DNA of 43,277 bases from a virus. The notes under the pieces were generated by a model. It ran no database searches, was not told the DNA's origin, and saw only the letters and a program-made list of their open reading frames with translations. Within the stretch, counting starts at the first letter, position 1, and each line of letters begins with the position of its first letter. Both the position numbers and the translations under genes were made by a program. Positions 22,568 through 29,193 of the stretch are shown here, one piece after another. Location: IMG/VR virus record IMGVR_UViG_3300020118_000145, positions 1-43,277 of that record. One strand, given 5' to 3'.

Positions 22568-23889
22568 TCTCCGAATTAAATGTACCGCACATTGATCAGT
22601 ATTTCGGCCCGTGGGCAATCATGGAGGAGCCGTTCCGCGCCGCCGTGGAGCGGATCAATGCTCTTGATATTCGTGCACACGTTGAAGCTCGTCACACGGC
22701 CGGCGGTGTATCGCTTGATACCTCTTACGAAAAACTACCCGGCGGCGTCGCTGTTGTATCGCTCTCCGGTCCGTTGATGAAATACGTAAGCAGTCTGTCC
22801 GGCGGCACATCAACTGTTGAGGCTCGCGCCGCACTTCGCGCCGCGGTGAAAGATGATTCGGTCAGTTCAATCGTCGTGCGGATCGACTCGCCCGGTGGAA
22901 CGGTATCGGGAACACAAGACCTCGCGGCAGACGTCGCGGCTGCAAACACGAAGAAGCCAACTGTCGCATTCATCGAAGATTTGGGCGCGTCGGCAGCGTA
23001 TTGGATCGCGTCTCAAGCCGGGAATGTTTTTGCCAACACTACGGCGATGATCGGTTGCATCGGCACATTTGCAGCGATTGAAGACGCATCACAGGCATCC
23101 GCACAGGCCGGAATTAAGGTGCACGTCGTTCGGGCCGGCGAATTCAAAGGCATGGGAGTTGAAGGCACGGAAGTTACACCAAAGCAACTGGAAGAGTTGC
23201 AGCGGATCGTGAACGAACTGAATGACTATTTCATTCGCGGCGTTGCGACAGGCCGCGGAATGTCTCTGTCGCAAGTCAAGGCACTTGCAGACGGACGCGT
23301 GCACGTCGGCGCAAAAGCACAAGAACAAGGACTAATTGACGGCGTGAAGTCGCTCGATCAGGTGATCGCCGAACTCGCCGCGAAATCCAAAACCACGAAA
23401 GGCTCTGCCATGAGTAGTGAATCGACTGCGGCGAATCCCGCCACTTTCTCCGAAATCGTCGGCGCCTGCAAAAACTGCAAGCCGACTTCGTCCGCTGACG
23501 ACGCTTTGTTCGTCGCCGATCAACTCGCGAAAGGTGCAACCGTCGCGCAGGCTCGCGACGCGTGGGACGACACGCTTACGTCCCGCATCGACGCGCGCGA
23601 CTGCGAACTAAATGCAGCGAAAGTCGAACTCGCGAAAAAACAGACGCAACAGCAGGCCAGCCTTGTTAATGGCAACGGCGTTAAACCGCTGGTGGACGGC
23701 GGCAAAGGTGGATCGGTTGCGGAAGAATCCAGCGACCCGATTGCGGCATGGAATGAAGCTGTCGCCGAGAAGATGAAGGCAGGGAAGTCAAAGGCGTCGG
23801 CGATCTCCGCTCTCGTCAAAGAGAATCCCGACTTGCATCAATCGTACCTCGCCGCGTTCAACGAAAACTCGAAACGCAAAGTCGGTTAA
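22564..23889 (+). CDS. Prohead protease (S49) with C-terminal scaffold
   Basis: A 441-residue protein overlapping the portal stop. The S49 (SppA/gpC) domain shows GGVAVVSLSGPLMK, VRIDSPGGTVSGT (oxyanion loop about 106-116), EDLGASAAYWIAS with the nucleophile Ser143, and VRAGEFKGMG with a likely catalytic Lys near 195. Residues from about 283 on form a low-complexity helical scaffold. An in-frame ATG at 23410 preceded by AAAGG 7 nt upstream marks an internal scaffold start like lambda Nu3. It processes the prohead and releases scaffold. Confidence 0.92.
   Translation: MISELNVPHIDQYFGPWAIMEEPFRAAVERINALDIRAHVEARHTAGGVSLDTSYEKLPGGVAVVSLSGPLMKYVSSLSGGTSTVEARAALRAAVKDDSVSSIVVRIDSPGGTVSGTQDLAADVAAANTKKPTVAFIEDLGASAAYWIASQAGNVFANTTAMIGCIGTFAAIEDASQASAQAGIKVHVVRAGEFKGMGVEGTEVTPKQLEELQRIVNELNDYFIRGVATGRGMSLSQVKALADGRVHVGAKAQEQGLIDGVKSLDQVIAELAAKSKTTKGSAMSSESTAANPATFSEIVGACKNCKPTSSADDALFVADQLAKGATVAQARDAWDDTLTSRIDARDCELNAAKVELAKKQTQQQASLVNGNGVKPLVDGGKGGSVAEESSDPIAAWNEAVAEKMKAGKSKASAISALVKENPDLHQSYLAAFNENSKRKVG
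23410..23889 (+). CDS. Internal scaffold protein (Nu3-like) within protease frame
   Basis: In frame with the protease, ATG 23410 has GAAAGG (23397-23402) 7 nt upstream. The 159-residue product (ADQLAKGATVAQARDAWDD, LNAAKVELAKKQTQQQ, WNEAVAEKMKAGKSKASAISALVKENP) is helical and coiled-coil-like, without the catalytic domain. Lambda C/Nu3 uses the same nested design. Expression of the nested form is inference. Confidence 0.65.
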   Translation: MSSESTAANPATFSEIVGACKNCKPTSSADDALFVADQLAKGATVAQARDAWDDTLTSRIDARDCELNAAKVELAKKQTQQQASLVNGNGVKPLVDGGKGGSVAEESSDPIAAWNEAVAEKMKAGKSKASAISALVKENPDLHQSYLAAFNENSKRKVG

Positions 23890-23903
23890 CCAGACAAACA
23901 CCT

Positions 23904-23942
23904 ATGTCACGCTCGCGCGGATGCGGCCGCTGAATCGCGAGC
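23904..23942 (+). promoter_or_regulatory. Leader 1: hairpin with conserved loop and mini-ORF
   Basis: GCTCGCG (23911-23917) pairs with CGCGAGC (23936-23942) around a loop holding CGGATGCGGCCGCTGAA (23918-23934). The same 17-bp loop recurs at 25073-25089 with a different self-complementary stem. ATG 23904 to TGA 23933 could encode a nine-residue peptide ending RGCGR. The loop contains GGATG, the core of CsrA sites. No T run follows here. Confidence 0.65.
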
Positions 23943-23958
23943 AGTTCCAATAAAACAC

Positions 23959-23990
23959 AAACAACACGAGGGGAAATGAAAGGTTTCCCC
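23959..23990 (+). repeat. 32-bp leader repeat, copy 1, with SD hairpin
   Basis: Identical to 25118-25149. It ends with a 7-bp hairpin, GGGGAAA (23970-23976) pairing with TTTCCCC (23984-23990), whose loop TGAAAGG exposes the Shine-Dalgarno AAAGG. The decoration gene ATG at 23991 follows at once. The hairpin would present the ribosome site in its loop. Confidence 0.93.
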
Positions 23991-25049
23991 ATGTCTCAAT
24001 TTGTTCACGGTCCCACGAAAACATTTGCGGCCGGCGCGGCTCTCGCGGCGAATCGTCGCGTCAAGATTGTTGCTGGCGTCTTGCAGTACGCCGGCGCAAC
24101 CGACCCATGTATTGGCACGCTCGAATCGGCGACATTTGCCGACTCTAATTTCGCGTCAGGCTACACGGATGGTACGGTGCGGTTGATCACAGCGGAAGGT
24201 ACTCGCAAGTTTGTCGCGTCAGAAGCGATCAGCGCGGGTAACGGGTTTTATGCCGCCGAGTCTGGTAAGGTCGCAGCGACGGGGACTGTCATCGAAGGCA
24301 AGGCAATGGAAGCCGCGACAGCAGACCTTGACGTAATCGAGGGGTTGGCGACGCATAATAGCGATATTGCCACGTCGATCAGCGGGACAACGGCCGCGAC
24401 GTTCGAAACTGACAGTGATCTCGGTAAGCCGCGGGCCGCACTCGGTAGTCAGACCGGCGGAACCGGCGACTTTAAAGCCATTGTCAAGCCGCCAGCGACG
24501 TTAACAGCCGACCGCACATACACGCTTGTAGGTGATGCGAATGATTCGCTTGTTGGTGCTGCCGCTGTCCAAACACTTACAAACAAGACGCTGACGTCAC
24601 CGACGTTGACGACTCCCACACTGACATCACCAGTTATTACCACACCGACCGGAACCGACGCGACCGAAGTTGTCACCGCGACGGATGTGATCAGTGCAGC
24701 CGAATCGGGAACGACATTTTTCCTCAATTCGGCGACCGAATTTGTTTCGACCCTCCCGGCCCCGGCCGCCGGTCTGCGTTACCGCTGGATTGTCAGCGCT
24801 GCACCGTCCGGTGCGAGCTACACGATTGTCACCAACAGTTCGTCCAATATCATCAAGGGTAATATTGTCTGCTCTCAGGACGCTGGCGGGACGGCAGACA
24901 GCGAAACCAGTGGTGGAGATACAATTTCGTTAGTCGATGGTAAGGCCGTCGCCGGCGATATGGTCGAAGTGTACTGCGACGGCACGAACTGGTTTGCGTA
25001 TGGCACCTCCAAGGTGTTTGACGCGATAACGATTACGACCGCCAGTTAA
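23991..25049 (+). CDS. Capsid decoration protein (DUF2190-like) with C-terminal extension
   Basis: A 352-residue protein from ATG 23991 (SD AAAGG in the preceding hairpin loop); ATG 23976 adds five residues and starts inside the hairpin. Residues 1-110 (FVHGPTKTFAAGAALAANRRVKIVAGVLQYAGATDPCIGTLESATF, VRLITAEGTRKFVASEAISAGNGFYAAESGKVAATG) resemble DUF2190 decoration proteins. The C-terminal 240 residues are a fibre-like extension with repeated LTNKTLTSPTLTTPTLTSP and a beta-rich end. The gene is flanked by direct copies of its leader, so it may have been gained or duplicated as a cassette. It sits just before the capsid gene, like lambda gpD before gpE. Confidence 0.78.
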   Translation: MSQFVHGPTKTFAAGAALAANRRVKIVAGVLQYAGATDPCIGTLESATFADSNFASGYTDGTVRLITAEGTRKFVASEAISAGNGFYAAESGKVAATGTVIEGKAMEAATADLDVIEGLATHNSDIATSISGTTAATFETDSDLGKPRAALGSQTGGTGDFKAIVKPPATLTADRTYTLVGDANDSLVGAAAVQTLTNKTLTSPTLTTPTLTSPVITTPTGTDATEVVTATDVISAAESGTTFFLNSATEFVSTLPAPAAGLRYRWIVSAAPSGASYTIVTNSSSNIIKGNIVCSQDAGGTADSETSGGDTISLVDGKAVAGDMVEVYCDGTNWFAYGTSKVFDAITITTAS

Positions 25050-25061
25050 AGGAGATCCCTC

Positions 25062-25104
25062 GTGAGTCCCGGCGGATGCGGCCGCTGAAGCCGGGGCTTT
25101 TTTT
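25062..25104 (+). terminator. Leader 2: terminator-like hairpin with conserved loop
   Basis: AGTCCCGGC (25065-25073) pairs with GCCGGGGCT (25090-25098), followed by a T run (to 25104), so it is a good intrinsic terminator or attenuator between the decoration and capsid genes. Its loop region repeats the 17 bp of 23918-23934. GTG 25062, with AAAGGAG 8 nt upstream, could start an eight-residue peptide (MSPGGCGR) ending in the loop at 25088. Confidence 0.75.
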
Positions 25105-25117
25105 CTCACACATAAGT

Positions 25118-25149
25118 AAACAACACGAGGGGAAATGAAAGGTTTCCCC
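25118..25149 (+). repeat. 32-bp leader repeat, copy 2, with SD hairpin
   Basis: Exact copy of 23959-23990. The hairpin GGGGAAA (25129-25135) and TTTCCCC (25143-25149) again exposes AAAGG in its loop; the capsid ATG is at 25151, one base further than in copy 1. Confidence 0.93.
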
Positions 25150-25150
25150 G

Positions 25151-26122
25151 ATGGCTTCCCCCACTCCAGAGAGACTGATTGCGAATCTTCGGCCCGACCT
25201 GCAAGGGCTGTTTGAAGAATTCGACATTGAAATGAATCAGTCGAAAATGATCGCACTGCAGGTATTCCCGTCGATCGACGTCGGACTGCAGGCCGGTCCG
25301 TTCGGCAAGATCACGCTTGAATCGTTGATGCGTGCCGCTGATACCAAGCGTGGTTCTCACGGCGAATACAACGAGGCCAGTTTCGAATTTACCGACGACA
25401 CTTATGCCACCAAAGAAAATGGTATTTCGGTTCTCGTTGATCGTCGCAACGCAGCGATTTACATGAATTATTTCAATGCCGAGGCCATCGCTGCTCGTCT
25501 GTCGCGTAATATCGTGATGACGAATATGGAGCGGCGGGTCGCTGCTCTTGTGTTTGATTCTGTTACATTCAGTCCGACTAATGTCAGTAACGAATGGAAC
25601 GTCTCCGCCGGCGAGCCGATTAATGATGTCGAGTCCGCGGTTCAGAGACTTTCAGATAAAGGTATCATCGCCAACGCGCTCGTTATTAGTTTGAAGGTTT
25701 TTCGCAATTTGCGAAATAACCCACAGGTTATTGACCGTATTACTGCCAATGGTGCTGGCGTAGCGGCAAAACCAAGCGACGTCACGCGTCAGATGCTTGC
25801 GGCAGTGTTCGACCTGGAAAACATCCTCGTCGGCGGCGCGCAGTACAACTCCGCCAAGGAGGGTCAATCAGCGTCTCTCACTCAGATTTGGGACGACGAA
25901 TACGCGGCCGTTACGCGTATTGCCCCGCAGGGTGCAGATATCACATTTCCGTGTGTCGGTCGCACATTCCACTGGGGTGATGACGGTTCTCAAATTCTCG
26001 GTGCGATGGAGACGTACTACAGCGTCGAGAGCCGCGCCGATAAAGTTCGGTGCCGTGCCGACACGCATGAAAAGCTTATGTACGAAGAGGCCGTTGAACT
26101 GCTCGGTAATATTACGAAGTAA
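25151..26122 (+). CDS. Major capsid protein (lambda gpE-like)
   Basis: A 323-residue protein with the lambda/phage capsid protein E pattern: an N-terminal arm, FDIEMNQSKMIALQVFPSIDVGLQAGPFGKITLE, then RGSHGEYNEASFEFTDDTYATKENGISVLVDRRNAAIYMNYF, a central LSRNIVMTNMERRVAALVFD helix, and a C-terminal ITFPCVGRTFHWGDDGSQILGAMETYYS. Its fold should be HK97-like. It follows the decoration gene and carries the same leader, which would allow nearly equal synthesis of the two. Confidence 0.88.
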   Translation: MASPTPERLIANLRPDLQGLFEEFDIEMNQSKMIALQVFPSIDVGLQAGPFGKITLESLMRAADTKRGSHGEYNEASFEFTDDTYATKENGISVLVDRRNAAIYMNYFNAEAIAARLSRNIVMTNMERRVAALVFDSVTFSPTNVSNEWNVSAGEPINDVESAVQRLSDKGIIANALVISLKVFRNLRNNPQVIDRITANGAGVAAKPSDVTRQMLAAVFDLENILVGGAQYNSAKEGQSASLTQIWDDEYAAVTRIAPQGADITFPCVGRTFHWGDDGSQILGAMETYYSVESRADKVRCRADTHEKLMYEEAVELLGNITK

Positions 26123-26134
26123 TCGGAGTGGTCT

Positions 26135-26497
26135 GTGTCCTCAATCGCCAGTCAAATACTCGCGTCATTTGCCTCTCCGTTGAGTCACTCACTCACCGGA
26201 GAGGATGTGACGCGGTACGTGGCCGGCAGTGAGGACAGCACGGAAGACGTAACCGCAATCGTCACGCTCGATCCGCAGTCGGAAAACAATGACCGCGGGC
26301 CGGGCTTCATTATCAAAGGACAAATCGGACTTCTCGACGATCAGGCCGTAACCAAAAACGACGGCTGGCTGATTCGCGGAACCCGATTTGAAACAGACGC
26401 AATTGACGAACCGTTCGGCAGCTTGCGTGTCGTGCACGTGATTCGCCGCTACTCAACGCGAACAACGAGCGAGCGACGCTCACAATATGGACGATAA
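26135..26497 (+). CDS. Head-tail connector protein (FI/FII region)
   Basis: A 120-residue protein from GTG 26135 (GGAG 6 nt upstream). A beta-rich middle (VTAIVTLDPQSENNDRGPGFIIKGQIGLLDDQAVTKNDGWLIRGTRFETDAID) is like small phage head-tail joining proteins. Position directly after the capsid gene agrees. Family not certain. Confidence 0.6.
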   Translation: MSSIASQILASFASPLSHSLTGEDVTRYVAGSEDSTEDVTAIVTLDPQSENNDRGPGFIIKGQIGLLDDQAVTKNDGWLIRGTRFETDAIDEPFGSLRVVHVIRRYSTRTTSERRSQYGR

Positions 26498-26502
26498 CCT
26501 AA

Positions 26503-26982
26503 ATGGCTCAATGGTTGTGGAAACCGATCGACAACGCCTGCATTCTGCTTGCGAACTCAGCACAGTTTCAAGCTGTGGTGGGTGCGGCAAATACAACGGA
26601 GGCGCTAGAATCAATCCATCGTGCCGACTCGCTCGACGACGGATCGCATCCGATGCCGCGCGCGACGGTCGGTCCGATGCCGGGCCGCCGACTTACGAGA
26701 ATCGCCACTGGCCCGGGTTCATGGGCCTTGCGTGGCGACTTGTTTGTTCTCTTGGAATTCACCACGCCAGACAATTTATTGAGCGACTTCAACGGGCAAT
26801 TCGATTGGTTTCAGCAACTTGTAGAAACCATCATCGAACAAATGGCAGCGCTCGCCGGGAGCGGAACATATCTCAACGTAAAGGAGTTCGATGAATCTTG
26901 TCCGGCGTACCCATGCAAAGAGAAGGTCAATCAGGGCGCTCATTATTGGTTTACGGAGTGGGCCTTGAAACTCGACGGATGA
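26503..26982 (+). CDS. Putative minor tail/tail-completion protein
   Basis: A 159-residue protein. The features (SIHRADSLDDGSHPMPRATVGPMPGRRLTRIATGPGSWALRGDLFVLLEF, then NGQFDWFQQLVETIIEQMAAL) suggest a protein of the tail-terminator or completion group. It holds one of the lambda U/Z positions. I do not recognise a specific family. Confidence 0.55.
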   Translation: MAQWLWKPIDNACILLANSAQFQAVVGAANTTEALESIHRADSLDDGSHPMPRATVGPMPGRRLTRIATGPGSWALRGDLFVLLEFTTPDNLLSDFNGQFDWFQQLVETIIEQMAALAGSGTYLNVKEFDESCPAYPCKEKVNQGAHYWFTEWALKLDG

Positions 26983-26995
26983 ACGAACAATCACA

Positions 26996-27460
26996 ATGCC
27001 GCCGCTTATTAAATTCACGGTGCAACAGCGACTCGTCAATAAGCGACGGCATGGCGAGATTATGCGCGTCGGTTTCGAGCGAGTGCTCGTCAATCACGTC
27101 AACACGACACTTGGCAAGCATTTCAAAAAAGTCCCCGAGACGGAACCCGGTGGCGCCTACGGATACGCCCCGCGTTCGTCGAAGTGGCAAGCCAGAAAAC
27201 TCGCACTCACAGGACAGAATCTCCCGAACGTATTTACGGGCCGGATGCGACGCACCCTCCGCGCGAACACGCGAATCACGAAGACACAGACCCGCGGGCG
27301 AATCTACCTGCGGAACTACTTCCCGATGAAGGATCAACAACGGGCGGAACTGGAAGCGATCACGCCGGAAGAGAAAACAGCGATGGTTGCCATGTTCCGC
27401 GAAGTCTACGTCGCCGAATCCAGAAAGACCCCACGCAAGCGGAAACTCCGCGGCGTGTAA
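26996..27460 (+). CDS. Minor tail protein, HK97 gp10/lambda Z-like by position
   Basis: A 154-residue basic protein. Runs such as VNTTLGKHFKKVPETEPGGAYGYAPRSSKWQARKLALTGQNLPNVFTGRMRRTL are similar in pattern to minor tail proteins in which an RSxKWQxRKxxxxG..P..xTGxMRR segment recurs in phages. It is likely a tail-completion factor. Starts 13 bp after the preceding gene. Confidence 0.6.
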   Translation: MPPLIKFTVQQRLVNKRRHGEIMRVGFERVLVNHVNTTLGKHFKKVPETEPGGAYGYAPRSSKWQARKLALTGQNLPNVFTGRMRRTLRANTRITKTQTRGRIYLRNYFPMKDQQRAELEAITPEEKTAMVAMFREVYVAESRKTPRKRKLRGV

Positions 27461-27478
27461 CTTGAAAGGAAAACGATC

Positions 27479-28354
27479 ATGTCAGTTGTTGCCTACGATG
27501 CAATTCTCGGAGCACTCACGCTGGCGCAGGTGAAGAGCAGTCAGTACGACGCCGGCGCGGAAATCCAACGCGCTCGCAATTCGGGCAGCTTCCTCACTCA
27601 GGCGACTTACGGCCGTTACTCGCGGCCGAAGGCGTCCTTTGATTCGTCTGATCTATACACGGCGCTGAATGCCGTCGATCCGACGACGGGCCTTGCGGTC
27701 GCGACGGGCACCATTGCGATCCCGTTCAACGCGCGGACGAACGGTGGCACGCTCGCCGGATCCGGCTCGGCGACTAAGATCACCGGTGCGAACGGACTGA
27801 CGGTCCTTGACTCGATCAGTGCGAATCAGGGCGACGAAGCGGCGATGGCGAAGTTGACGACATATTTTCGGTCCACGGACGGACAGACGGCACCCGTTGC
27901 AATTGCCGGCTCGCAGACGCTCGCGGCTCAGACGTTCGTCAACGAATTCGATTTAGGTCCGGTTACCGTCAATGGCACCGAAGTGGGCGGCGTGCAGGGC
28001 GTCTCGTGCAACTTCGGAATCAAGGTTGTGGACGAGGGGGATAAAGGCGCGGTCTATCCGATGCGGCTCTTTATTGAGAGCGTCGATCCGTATTTTGACA
28101 TCACGTTCGTTGACTTCGCCTCACTCGTCACCTACTCGCCCCTGTTCACAGCGATGTCTTCGGCGGTGTGCTACTTCCGCAAGAAAGCTGACGGCGGCAC
28201 GTTCGTGGGCAGCACGACGGACATCTCACTGACGTTCGCTAGCGGAATCATTTGTGCTCAAAGCGCACAGGCGGACGGACAAAAAAGCGGCCGCGCCGTG
28301 CTGCGTCTTTATGGTAAGGCTATCACGAAATCCCTGGCGGCAACGAGTCCGTGA
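27479..28354 (+). CDS. Major tail (tube) protein
   Basis: A 291-residue beta-rich protein after AAAGGAAAA. It includes conserved repeats of strands (KASFDSSDLYTALNAVDPTTGLAVATGTIAIPFNARTNGGTLAGSG; FDLGPVTVNGTEVGGVQGVSCNFGIKVVDEGDKGAVYPMRLFIESVDPYFDITFVD). Its size and place, directly before the tail-assembly chaperone and tape measure, identify it as the tube subunit. Family assigned from context. Confidence 0.75.
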   Translation: MSVVAYDAILGALTLAQVKSSQYDAGAEIQRARNSGSFLTQATYGRYSRPKASFDSSDLYTALNAVDPTTGLAVATGTIAIPFNARTNGGTLAGSGSATKITGANGLTVLDSISANQGDEAAMAKLTTYFRSTDGQTAPVAIAGSQTLAAQTFVNEFDLGPVTVNGTEVGGVQGVSCNFGIKVVDEGDKGAVYPMRLFIESVDPYFDITFVDFASLVTYSPLFTAMSSAVCYFRKKADGGTFVGSTTDISLTFASGIICAQSAQADGQKSGRAVLRLYGKAITKSLAATSP

Positions 28355-28411
28355 GTGTAGGTTAACGAAACGGCGACATACCTCATCATATAACCACCAT
28401 CACGAAACACA

Positions 28412-29113
28412 ATGCACTACCTCATCTATATTTCCGGCAACACCAACGCCGGGCCTGATCAACTCAAAGCCGTTGGCTTGGCGGATCATGTCACCGATCA
28501 CGAACAGTGTGCGACGCCGACCGGACCGGACAATGGTCGCGGCTCGCTCTTCGCCTGGCGGTCGCGTCACCCGCAACAGCCCGTCGTGTTCGCACCCGAT
28601 CGGCAACGATGGGTTGCCGCCATTGCGCGCGATGGACTTGCGGCATCGCGGTTTTGGATCGGGTGGGAAAAAGACAGTCCGCCGGGACCGAGAGACCTGA
28701 TCCGCGAAGAGAATTACACGGGTTACCTGTGCAAGCTGGGCGACAGCCATGAATGGATCGTGCCGAACGCGGCGATGCTCCCGCACAACTTCAGGCTGTC
28801 GAACACCGGCGACGTGACGCTCGTCATCCAAGAGCGTTTCCGTGAGTTCTGGGAGAAGTCGCGGGACTGGTATCAGCGGTTCGCCCTGAACCCGGACGCC
28901 GAGCAAATCAAAGTCCCGGCGGATTGGTTCCACTACCTGACGTTCGCGCTCTCGCTCAATTATCGAATCCTGCCTGAACTGATCTCCGAGTTGGAACTGT
29001 TCACGACACAGAACGCGATTCACTGCGCGATGGCAACTGTGGATTGGTCCGAGATCGTCGCCGCCGAATCGCAAAAAAAAAATGGGGAATCGCCAGAACC
29101 CCCCGCTACCTGA
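28412..29113 (+). CDS. Tail assembly chaperone with predicted -1 frameshift extension (to 29187)
   Basis: A 233-residue protein between the tube and tape measure genes, where siphophages encode the G/GT chaperones. Near its end a run of ten A (29073-29082) is read CAA AAA AAA AAT. A -1 shift there would bypass the stop at 29111-29113 and add about 34 residues (KWGIARTPRYLIMRRWEQGLLP and on) to a TGA at 29185-29187. The extension fills exactly the gap up to the tape measure. The longer form is expected to help load the tape measure. Confidence 0.72.
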   Translation: MHYLIYISGNTNAGPDQLKAVGLADHVTDHEQCATPTGPDNGRGSLFAWRSRHPQQPVVFAPDRQRWVAAIARDGLAASRFWIGWEKDSPPGPRDLIREENYTGYLCKLGDSHEWIVPNAAMLPHNFRLSNTGDVTLVIQERFREFWEKSRDWYQRFALNPDAEQIKVPADWFHYLTFALSLNYRILPELISELELFTTQNAIHCAMATVDWSEIVAAESQKKNGESPEPPAT

Positions 29114-29193
29114 TCATGCGACGGTGGGAGCAGGGGCTACTGCCGACGCATTGCCCGACTTGGTTTGACTTTCATTTCGCAGAGTGAGCCGCC

